Positions 57,386-64,000 of a stretch of DNA of 64,000 nucleotides are shown in pieces. The stretch's first letter is position 1, and each line of letters opens with the position of its first letter. The notes under the pieces are model-generated. The model searched no databases, had not been told where the DNA came from, and saw nothing but the letters and a program-made list of their open reading frames with translations. The DNA is from Prochlorococcus sp. AG-347-J14. GTDB lineage: Bacteria; Cyanobacteriota; Cyanobacteriia; PCC-6307; Cyanobiaceae. A program made the translations under genes and the position numbers. Location: contig QCBU01000001.1 in the NCBI GenBank assembly GCA_003281505.1, positions 186,001 to 250,000 of the forward strand, given 5' to 3'.

Positions 57386-58321
57386 TTAAATGAATGTTAT
57401 TCCCTTTTCAAGGAAAGTGCAAACCCATGAATCGTAACCTTTCTTTCTAAATAATTTATAATTTGCAGTTAATTCTTTTTTAGCAATGTCTATATCTTTA
57501 AAGAGTGCAAAGCATGTAGGTCCTGATCCACTCATTGAAAATGTGAGACAATTTTCTAATTTAGAAAGTAAATATAATGCCTGCTTTACAGAATCATTTT
57601 CATTTTCAACAACTAACTGCAAATCATTTTTAATAGATAAATGTTGATTATTAAAATTTAAGTTATTTAAACCATTATCTCTTAAATTTTTTCTTATGTT
57701 CTCAATGATTTCTCTATCAGTAAGATATTGATCACAAAATCTATTACTATATTTTTTATAGGTTTCAGCTGTAGATACTGATACATTTTGATTTTTTAAA
57801 AGAATTACTCCATATTCAAAGTTTGAATCTAATTTCTCCAAAATTTCTCCTCTTCCAAAACATAATTGAATACCACCATTTATAAAAAAGGGAATATCAG
57901 ATCCTAAAGTGGATGCTAATGAACATAATGTTTCTTGATCTAAGTTCAAATCCCATAACTTATTAAGACCAATTAATGTTGCTGCTGCATTACTGGATCC
58001 ACCAGCTAATCCTGCACCAATTGGAATATTTTTTCTTAAAAATATATTCGCACCATAATCTATATTTGATTTTTTCCTTAATAGATTTGCCGATTTAACA
58101 ATTAAGTTATCATTAGATAAGCTTAAATCATTACAATCAGACTCAAGTTTAATTAAACCTTCATTATTAATTTCAAATTCTAAATAATCAGAAAGATCGA
58201 TATTTTGCATAATCATTGCTAACTCATGAAATCCATCCTCTCTTTTACCAATAACTTCAAGATGCAAATTTATTTTGGCAGGAGATTTTATATTAATTTT
58301 CGTTTTAGCTAAATCTTGCAT
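57386..58321 (-). CDS. ispE: 4-diphosphocytidyl-2-C-methyl-D-erythritol kinase
   Basis: GHMP kinase of the MEP isoprenoid pathway, 311 residues. The substrate-binding N-terminus SPAKINLHLEVIGKREDGFHEL, the ATP loop PIGAGLAGGSSNAAATLIGLN and the C-terminal SMSGSGPTCFALF are diagnostic. dxs of the same pathway is at 32877. ispE follows ksgA by 12 bases; ksgA-ispE pairing is widespread in bacteria. Confidence 0.96.
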   Translation of the reverse strand: MQDLAKTKINIKSPAKINLHLEVIGKREDGFHELAMIMQNIDLSDYLEFEINNEGLIKLESDCNDLSLSNDNLIVKSANLLRKKSNIDYGANIFLRKNIPIGAGLAGGSSNAAATLIGLNKLWDLNLDQETLCSLASTLGSDIPFFINGGIQLCFGRGEILEKLDSNFEYGVILLKNQNVSVSTAETYKKYSNRFCDQYLTDREIIENIRKNLRDNGLNNLNFNNQHLSIKNDLQLVVENENDSVKQALYLLSKLENCLTFSMSGSGPTCFALFKDIDIAKKELTANYKLFRKKGYDSWVCTFLEKGITFI

Positions 58322-58333
58322 ATACTTAAATTT

Positions 58334-59158
58334 TTATTTTTTAATTTTAATACAATTTTCTGCAAGCTTAATCCATTGGTCTATTGAAATATCTTGTGGT
58401 CTTAAATTAAAACAAACTTTTGAAGATTCAGATAATTCATTTATCTCTTCATTTGAAAGTATTGAATTAAGAGTATTTCTAAGCATTTTTCTTCTTGAAT
58501 TAAATGAAATTCGAAGAAGTTTATCTATATATTTTTCTAGACTAGTATCTAATCTTAAATCATTTTTAATTGGTTCGAAAACTACTAAAGAAGAAAAAAC
58601 TTTTGGAGGCGGACTAAATGATGAAGGCGGCACATCACATATTCTCTTTATTTTTGATAATAGTTGCATTCTTATACTAAGCGCACCAGCATTGGGACTA
58701 CCTTCTTTTGACAAAATCCTATCTACAACGTCTTTCTGCATCAAAAATATTATTTTTTCATAATCATAGTTTCTTATAATGCCCAATCGACCTATGAAAA
58801 TATCCAATATTGGGCCAGTTATATTGTAAGGAATATTTGCAATTACTTTTGTAATCTTCTTATTAATCGAATCTAAATTTACAGAAAGAATATCTCCCTG
58901 CTGCAGTGAAAACTTATCATTATTATTGAATTTATCATTTAATAAATTTATTAAATCTTTATCTAATTCAATTGCATGTAATTTTTTAATTTCTGAATCT
59001 AACAACTTAGATGTTAAAGCTCCTTTACCAGGACCAATTTCTAAAATAAAGTCATTTTCATTAAGAACAGCAATTTCCTTAATTTTTTCTAATATTTTTT
59101 TATTTACCAACCAGTGTTGTCCAAATCTTTTTTTTTGATGATAGTTTTTAGAATTCAT
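58334..59158 (-). CDS. ksgA: 16S rRNA dimethyladenosine transferase
   Basis: Dimethylates two adjacent adenosines at the 3' end of 16S rRNA in late ribosome assembly (also rsmA). The 274-residue protein has [11 protein letters not shown], motif [14 protein letters not shown], motif [13 protein letters not shown] and the later [17 protein letters not shown]. First gene of the minus-strand run ksgA-ispE-DUF3082-peptide-pdhB-secD-secF. The upstream 56 bases are shared with the divergent Asn/Lys-rich gene. Confidence 0.96.
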   Translation of the reverse strand: MNSKNYHQKKRFGQHWLVNKKILEKIKEIAVLNENDFILEIGPGKGALTSKLLDSEIKKLHAIELDKDLINLLNDKFNNNDKFSLQQGDILSVNLDSINKKITKVIANIPYNITGPILDIFIGRLGIIRNYDYEKIIFLMQKDVVDRILSKEGSPNAGALSIRMQLLSKIKRICDVPPSSFSPPPKVFSSLVVFEPIKNDLRLDTSLEKYIDKLLRISFNSRRKMLRNTLNSILSNEEINELSESSKVCFNLRPQDISIDQWIKLAENCIKIKK

Positions 59159-59214
59159 CTAAAAGATAAATAATATGTTTAAATTAAATATGAATTTATT
59201 TAATACTTTATATC

Positions 59215-59547
59215 ATGAGCTTATCAAAAAAAAATTTAGATAAACTCAATAAATTTAAAAAAAAGAAAAATTTAAATAACGAAAGTAAAAATTTAAATAA
59301 TTATACAAATATAATTAATAATGATAATTTAATCCCCAATCCACTTAATTCAGAAGATCCCAATAAAATTTTTTATTCGTTAATTGATAATTCAGAATCT
59401 TTAGAAGAGACTTCTAACATTAATAACTCACTAAGAGAAAGTGAGATTAATCAAATTAATATGAATTCTAAAAAACATAATTTATCCAAGAAATTAACAA
59501 ACGAAGAGGAACTATATGATGAATTTAATTATCTTCTTGATGAATAA
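59215..59547 (+). CDS. Asn/Lys-rich low-complexity protein of unknown function
   Basis: A 110-residue, highly polar protein dominated by Asn, Lys, Ser and Glu, with a basic N-terminus (LSKKNLDKLNKFKKKKNL) and an acidic C-terminus (EEELYDEFNYLLDE). Predicted to be mostly disordered; no domain is recognised. It starts 57 bases from ksgA and ends 18 bases before rlmH, so it is probably cotranscribed with rlmH. Reading it as real relies on this position and on its sustained open frame in an AT-rich genome; moderate confidence only. Confidence 0.6.
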   Translation: MSLSKKNLDKLNKFKKKKNLNNESKNLNNYTNIINNDNLIPNPLNSEDPNKIFYSLIDNSESLEETSNINNSLRESEINQINMNSKKHNLSKKLTNEEELYDEFNYLLDE

Positions 59548-59565
59548 TTAGTTTTAATATTTATC

Positions 59566-59982
59566 ATGCTTCAGAGTAATAGATTAGCAATTTATGCTAT
59601 CGGCAAAATAAAGAAATTTTGGATTAGAGATGGAATTAATCAATACAAAAAAAGAATGCCTGAACTTGTCATTTATGAGTTAAAGACTTTTAATTTAAAT
59701 AATCTTAAATCCAATAACAATATTAATATCTGCCTAGGTGAAGAAGGGAAACAGTTTAATTCAATTGAACTAAGTTCCTTACTCTTAAATTTTAAAAATA
59801 AAAAAATTAATTTCTTAATCGGTGATACTGATGGAATTAGTTCAGATATAAAAGAAAAATCAGATCTTGTACTAAGCCTATCTCCTTTAACTTTTCCTCA
59901 TGAATTAGCTAGATTAATCCTTATCGAGCAAATCTATAGAGCTATTTCTATATCTAACAACTCCCCTTATCATCGTTCTTAA
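59566..59982 (+). CDS. rlmH: 23S rRNA pseudouridine-1915 N3-methyltransferase
   Basis: SPOUT methyltransferase acting on pseudouridine 1915 in 23S rRNA of assembled ribosomes. The 138-residue protein carries [14 protein letters not shown], the SAM knot [12 protein letters not shown], and the C-terminal [20 protein letters not shown] followed by [16 protein letters not shown], the usual YHR ending. Slightly shorter than the 155-residue enterobacterial form, with a trimmed middle. Downstream is a 98-base gap holding the umuD operator. Confidence 0.92.
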   Translation: MLQSNRLAIYAIGKIKKFWIRDGINQYKKRMPELVIYELKTFNLNNLKSNNNINICLGEEGKQFNSIELSSLLLNFKNKKINFLIGDTDGISSDIKEKSDLVLSLSPLTFPHELARLILIEQIYRAISISNNSPYHRS

Positions 59983-60053
59983 AAAGATTAGATTCAATCT
60001 AAAATTAATCTATAAAAGTTTAATAACTAACTATTTTTTGATTTTTTGCTATA

Positions 60054-60069
60054 TAGTACATATATACTA
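60054..60069 (+). promoter_or_regulatory. Putative LexA operator (SOS box) of umuDC
   Basis: TAGTA-N6-TACTA, a perfect inverted half-site pair of five bases, beginning TAGTAC as in cyanobacterial LexA boxes. It sits 12 bases upstream of the umuD TTG and overlaps a TATAGT block that could be the -10. Position just in front of umuDC, the best-known SOS mutagenesis genes, supports the call. lexA itself is not in this window. Confidence 0.72.
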
Positions 60070-60080
60070 TTAATTTAACC

Positions 60081-60497
60081 TTGGATTCTTTTGATTCAAC
60101 TACTAAAAAATTTAAAATCCCCTTATTAACTGATTCGGTATCAGCAGGGTTTCCTTCTCCTGCAGATGACTATACAGAAGAAAATATTGATTTAAATGAA
60201 CATTTAATATCTAATCCGTTTAGCACTTTTTTTCTTAGAGTTAAAGGTGACTCAATGATAAATGCAGGAATTAAAGATAAAGATTTAATAATAGTAGACA
60301 AGAGCTTAACAGCCAGGCCAGGGAATATCATCATTGCAATGATAGACGGAGAATTTACAATAAAAAGATTATCTATAAAAAATAATGAATTATATTTAAA
60401 AGCAGAAAATCATAATTATCCTGATTTTAGATTTAAAAACCATATTGATGTACAGATATGGGGAGTTGTTATTTATTCAATACATAGCTATTTATGA
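60081..60497 (+). CDS. umuD: UmuD-type S24 peptidase, SOS mutagenesis
   Basis: A 138-residue UmuD. RecA-stimulated self-cleavage gives UmuD', which joins UmuC to form Pol V. The cleavage site is A22-G23 (SAGFPSPADDY), the catalytic serine is in GDSMINAGI, and the lysine in MIDGEFTIKRL. Start is TTG at 60081; the site upstream is LexA-like. The length rules out LexA itself, which has an N-terminal DNA-binding domain. The umuC ATG overlaps its stop by 4 bases. Confidence 0.92.
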   Translation: MDSFDSTTKKFKIPLLTDSVSAGFPSPADDYTEENIDLNEHLISNPFSTFFLRVKGDSMINAGIKDKDLIIVDKSLTARPGNIIIAMIDGEFTIKRLSIKNNELYLKAENHNYPDFRFKNHIDVQIWGVVIYSIHSYL

Positions 60498-61780
60498 GAA
60501 TTTCAAATATTGATGCAATAGCTCTTATAGATGCTAATAACTTTTACGCGTCATGTGAACAAAATATTAATCCTCATTTGAGAAATAAACCAGTAGTAAT
60601 TTTATCTAATAATGACGGATGTATCATTGCAAGAAGCCCTGAAGCGCGAGCTTTAAAAATTAAAATGGGAACTCCGTATTTTAAGGTCAAAGAAAGACTA
60701 AATAAATTAGATGTAGCAGTCTTAAGCTCAAACTACTCGCTTTATGGGGATATGAGTAGAAGACTAATGAATTTACTGAAAAATTACTGTGAACAAATAG
60801 AAATTTATTCTATTGACGAAGCATTCGTCTCGATTTCTAGACCTAATGATGAAAATCTATATCCTTGGGCAAGAAGCATAAGATCATTAATATATCAGAA
60901 TCTAGGGATTACCATAACAGTAGGAATAGGAGAAAATAAAGTAAGAGCAAAAATTGCTAATAAACTAGCTAAAAATATTGATTATTCAGCTGGAATATTT
61001 GATTTAGCTAGAACCGAAAATGAGAATAATTATTTGAGAAGAATTAGTATAGATAAGATATGGGGAGTCGGGAAACAAACCTCTAATTGGTTGCAAAGTA
61101 AAGGTATTAAAAATGCGAGAGAACTAAGAGATATGGAAGAAAATGAAATCATTAAGAAATTAGGTATCGTAGGGAAAAGACTGCAATTAGAACTGAAAGG
61201 TCATAGATGCCTGCCCATAGAAAAAAACAAACAACCAAAAAAAGAAATTCAGGTGAGCAGGAGTTTCGGCACGCCTATCACAAAATTAGAAGACTTAACT
61301 CAAGCACTGGCAACTCACGCAATAAAAGCCTCTGAAAAAATGAGAAGTCAGAATTTGCAATCATCTGATATTAGAGTATTTGCCAGAACCAGTAAATATT
61401 CAAGTCAAAATTATCAAAGAAGTGCTCATAGAAAACTTACAAATGCAACAGATGACACAAATAAAATTTTAAAAATAGTAGTTGAATTATCTAAAGAAAT
61501 TTATAATCCCGAATATAAATTCTCAAAAGCTGGCGTTTTAATGCAGGATTTAACTAATAGCGAATATTTACAGCAATCAGTTATCAATTACAAATCTCAG
61601 AAAGACTTAAAAAAATCAGCAAATCTTATGAGAACGATTGATTTATTAAATAAAAGATTTAATAACAATGCAATTACATGGGCCATTACAAAAAATCCAC
61701 AAAGTTGGAAGATGAATAAGAATTTCTTAAGTCGCTCATCTACAACTGATATAGAACAAATCCCAACTATAGTGAAGTAA
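60494..61780 (+). CDS. umuC: UmuC, Y-family translesion DNA polymerase
   Basis: Catalytic subunit of DNA polymerase V, 428 residues. The Y-family core has ALIDANNFYASCEQ with the first metal aspartate, LSNNDGCIIARSPEARALKIKMG, and YSIDEAFVSIS with the catalytic acidic pair. The HhH and little-finger regions follow (KIWGVGKQTSNWLQSKGI, QVSRSFGTPI), and the UmuC C-terminal domain continues through RTIDLLNKRFNN. It overlaps umuD by 4 bases and is followed after 10 bases by the HExxH protein gene, making a three-gene operon. Confidence 0.94.
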   Translation: MRISNIDAIALIDANNFYASCEQNINPHLRNKPVVILSNNDGCIIARSPEARALKIKMGTPYFKVKERLNKLDVAVLSSNYSLYGDMSRRLMNLLKNYCEQIEIYSIDEAFVSISRPNDENLYPWARSIRSLIYQNLGITITVGIGENKVRAKIANKLAKNIDYSAGIFDLARTENENNYLRRISIDKIWGVGKQTSNWLQSKGIKNARELRDMEENEIIKKLGIVGKRLQLELKGHRCLPIEKNKQPKKEIQVSRSFGTPITKLEDLTQALATHAIKASEKMRSQNLQSSDIRVFARTSKYSSQNYQRSAHRKLTNATDDTNKILKIVVELSKEIYNPEYKFSKAGVLMQDLTNSEYLQQSVINYKSQKDLKKSANLMRTIDLLNKRFNNNAITWAITKNPQSWKMNKNFLSRSSTTDIEQIPTIVK

Positions 61781-61790
61781 ACAAAATTGA

Positions 61791-62258
61791 ATGGAATTTA
61801 TATTATTTTTGGGCAAATTAGATAAAGAGATTCTTAACTTATTAATTGAAGCAAATTACATAGTTGAAGAAAATAAAATTCAATGTCGATTAAACAAAGA
61901 AATAAAAGGGTTACATAATTTCAAAGAAAATAAAATAATAATATGTACTGAAAACGCAAAAAGGAAAACAAATTATAGAAATAAGAATCAACAACCAAAT
62001 AAAGATAACTTCAAAACAGAAAGGGCGATAAGAAAAGCATTAAGACACGAAGCAACTCATGCGATACAAAAATGTAATAACAATAAAACAATAGGGGATT
62101 TAAAAAAATTAGAAGGGAAATTGCATCAAAGTAAAAGAAAAGCGTTAGAGTTCTCTAGTTCAAATTTTTCAGGGACTTATGCGAAAGAAGTAGAAGCTTA
62201 TGTTCTTGAAGATAAACCCAAAAAAGTTAAAAACTTGATTAAAAAATACTGCCTATAA
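61791..62258 (+). CDS. HExxH-motif protein, putative zinc metallopeptidase in the umuDC operon
   Basis: A 155-residue protein with H86-E-A-T-H90 in a KALRHEATHAIQKC context, the core of a zincin active site, and a downstream acidic helix (KEVEAYVLE, E133-E140) that could give the third metal ligand. The layout (RHExxHAxxxC, then an EVEAY helix) recalls the M76/ATP23 peptidases, though overall similarity is weak by eye. No signal or membrane segment, so it is cytoplasmic. Cysteines at 32, 52, 95 and 154 are notable. It starts 10 bases after umuC, so it should be induced with umuDC. Function is unknown. Confidence 0.7.
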   Translation: MEFILFLGKLDKEILNLLIEANYIVEENKIQCRLNKEIKGLHNFKENKIIICTENAKRKTNYRNKNQQPNKDNFKTERAIRKALRHEATHAIQKCNNNKTIGDLKKLEGKLHQSKRKALEFSSSNFSGTYAKEVEAYVLEDKPKKVKNLIKKYCL

Positions 62259-62274
62259 ATTAAAAATTTTTATA

Positions 62275-64000
62275 TTAACTAGCGATGAAATTGCCACAAC
62301 GTTGTTTATCTAATAAATTAATATGTTGCCTTTCTAAGTAATATAATTCCTGAAATTTGATCGCATCTGAGTTTAAATCCTTAAAAAGATCGTCTATCTC
62401 TTTATTTGTATTTGAAGAACCTGAAGAAGGATTATCAATTAAAATAGATATGCAATTTTCTAAAGTTTTTAATCTTTGAGATCCCCAAGATTCGATTAAG
62501 TGTCTACATCTTTTAAGAGAATTATATTTCTCAAGAAGTGATAATGTTCCTAGTAAATTGTCTTTAGGATTACTCAGCAATGTTAAAAACAACTCATTTG
62601 GATTAATAAATATATTAATTTTATTTGATGATTCAGGATTATTGAGAGCTAAATAATCAGGCAGAAGTGAAATTAAGTTAATAGAAGAAAAATCTTTTTG
62701 AAGATTTTGATTATTTGATTGTTTTAAATCATTTAAGTAGTTTAAACCTAAATTATTTTGTTCAATTTTTGAAATAGCTTCCCATAAAATTTGAATATAA
62801 CTAGTATTAAAACCATTAATTTCTCTTTTGAGAAATTCATCACGAATAAATAGCCTAAGATCTGGACAATGTAAATAATAAAAAATTATTTCCGATTCAT
62901 TTTTCTCACGTCGGGAAATTTCATTTGGTTGTTCAAATTTTTTTGATCTACCATGCCAACGAAATCCCTTTACTTGATTTCTTAAATCTTGTTCAAACTG
63001 TATTGCTAACCTAGCTTGACCCTTACTTAATTTTTCGGAAACTTTTTGTAAATAATGTGTTCTGGTTGATGATTGAGGTAATTTACTCAACAATTTTACC
63101 AATGACGAAATAACACTCTGGAAAATTTCAGACTTAGTTAAATCTTTATCTTTAAAAATCTGATCAATTTCCCAATCAATCCAAAAGGATGAATTATCAA
63201 TTAAATTAAAATAATCTTCAGGGGTATGACTATTTAAATATTCGTCAGGATCTTTAAAATCACTTAATTGAAGTATCTTAAGATTAATTTGATCATAAAT
63301 GGATAGACTCTCGACTTCTTTAATTACTCTTTTTGTAGCTAAAATACCTGCATTATCAGAATCAAAATTCAAAATTATATTTTTATTATCTGTACATCTA
63401 CATAGTTGAGAAATTTGATACTTATTTAATGCTGTACCGAGAGAAGCCACAGAATTAGTAATACCTTTTGAATGAAGAGAAATAACATCAAAGTAGCCTT
63501 CAACAATAATAGCTTTATCTCTTTTCCTAATATTGCTAGAAGCTTTTTCGAATGCAAACAACATTTTGCCCTTTTCAAATATCTCTGATTCAGGAGAGTT
63601 AAGGTATTTAGGTTCCTGTCCATCAAGAGATCTTCCTCCAAAAGCAACTACTCTTCCCTGCATATCATGTATTGGAACAATTAATCTATTTCTAAAGCGA
63701 TCATAAATCTTGTCAGAATTATCTTTAGAAATTGCAAGGCCTGAAGCTAATATTAAATTGATAGGAAATTTTTCTACCTTGGATAGATAGTTAAATAAAT
63801 CATTCCATGAATTTGGAGCAAAACCTAATTCAAAGTTATCAATAATCTTTTTACTCAAGTTTCTGTTTGATGTTAAATATTTCATAGCTTCAACACCTAG
63901 AGAATTATTTAATTGAGACTTAAACCAATTTTTAGTGACTCTTAATATTTTATAAAGCTCTTCCTTTCTAGATAATTGTTTTTTATAAGCTTCTACTTGG
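62275..64000 (-). CDS. dnaG: DNA primase, C-terminal part (5' end outside window)
   Basis: Synthesises RNA primers at the replication fork. The frame is open from 62275 to the right edge of the window (575 codons) and so begins outside; an internal ATG at 63885 is not the start. The TOPRIM domain has AIIVEGYFDVISLHSKG, VASLGTALNKYQI and LNFDSDNAG, and before it GFAPNSWNDL and FRNRLIVPIHDMQGRVVAFGGR. A C-terminal helicase-binding region of about 200 residues follows. The zinc-finger domain must lie beyond 64000. The stop is 16 bases from the HExxH gene stop. Confidence 0.94.
   Translation of the reverse strand, partial: QVEAYKKQLSRKEELYKILRVTKNWFKSQLNNSLGVEAMKYLTSNRNLSKKIIDNFELGFAPNSWNDLFNYLSKVEKFPINLILASGLAISKDNSDKIYDRFRNRLIVPIHDMQGRVVAFGGRSLDGQEPKYLNSPESEIFEKGKMLFAFEKASSNIRKRDKAIIVEGYFDVISLHSKGITNSVASLGTALNKYQISQLCRCTDNKNIILNFDSDNAGILATKRVIKEVESLSIYDQINLKILQLSDFKDPDEYLNSHTPEDYFNLIDNSSFWIDWEIDQIFKDKDLTKSEIFQSVISSLVKLLSKLPQSSTRTHYLQKVSEKLSKGQARLAIQFEQDLRNQVKGFRWHGRSKKFEQPNEISRREKNESEIIFYYLHCPDLRLFIRDEFLKREINGFNTSYIQILWEAISKIEQNNLGLNYLNDLKQSNNQNLQKDFSSINLISLLPDYLALNNPESSNKINIFINPNELFLTLLSNPKDNLLGTLSLLEKYNSLKRCRHLIESWGSQRLKTLENCISILIDNPSSGSSNTNKEIDDLFKDLNSDAIKFQELYYLERQHINLLDKQRCGNFIAS

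Overview
The window is about 30% G+C by eye and reads as core chromosome of a high-light Prochlorococcus-type marine picocyanobacterium. It carries photosynthesis genes (psaK, psb28, gun4), DUF families largely confined to cyanobacteria and plastids (DUF1995, DUF2499, DUF3593, DUF3082, DUF3110), an NtcA-type site at glnA and a cyanobacterial LexA-type site at umuDC. Genes are packed tightly: no gap between genes reaches 300 bases, and convergent neighbours usually overlap or sit within a few bases. I see no rRNA, CRISPR array, insertion sequence, integrase or phage gene. The species call rests on recognition of gene content and composition, not on a search.

Layout. 1-2570 (-): 5' part of metH (cut by the window edge) and ilvE. 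2643-6380 (+): cobN for cobalamin synthesis. 6382-10133 (-): PHP phosphoesterase, hemJ, uvrC and a flavin reductase. 10193-10666 (+): coaD. 10675-14558 (-): dacB-like carboxypeptidase, DUF1995, cysteine desulfurase, dapF. 14666-20695: leuS (+), pgi (-), purN (+), argC (-). 20784-22508 (+): ribBA with an extra C-terminal region. 22513-26314 (-): cyclophilin, DUF3110, dnaJ and dnaK. 26527-26613 (-): tRNA-Ser(GGA). 26663-32859 (+): ferredoxin, inositol phosphatase, hisZ, htpG, rpmB, PrxQ-like, DUF2499/DUF3593 pair, psaK. 32877-34766 (-): dxs. 34883-37301 (+): ilvA, scpB, yggT. 37304-37633 (-): mazG-like. 37695-43254 (+): pyk, MacB-type permease, bioY, lspA, DUF697 GTPase.

The second part continues with a 43-residue membrane peptide and a PLP decarboxylase (-), tadA (+), a class V aminotransferase (-), then glnA with promoter and terminator, a methyltransferase and a small unknown gene (+). 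An RsbW-like kinase and gun4 follow (-), then selU, psb28 and an AI-2E family permease (+). From 53289 to 59158 (-) runs a small membrane protein, secF, secD, pdhB, an unannotated 31-residue peptide, DUF3082, ispE and ksgA. From 59215 (+) come an Asn/Lys-rich protein, rlmH and a LexA-controlled umuD-umuC-HExxH protein cluster. The window ends in dnaG (-), whose 5' end lies outside.

The genes mostly serve autotrophic housekeeping: B12 synthesis and use (cobN, metH), amino acids (ilvE, ilvA, argC, dapF, hisZ, glnA), isoprenoids (dxs, ispE), tetrapyrroles (hemJ, gun4), chaperones (dnaK/dnaJ, htpG), repair (uvrC, umuDC) and secretion (secDF, lspA). The most interesting points are the putative metalloprotease attached to the SOS mutagenesis operon, a scpB gene that seems to lack any ATG/GTG/TTG start for its conserved N-terminus, and two small membrane peptides absent from a length-filtered ORF list.
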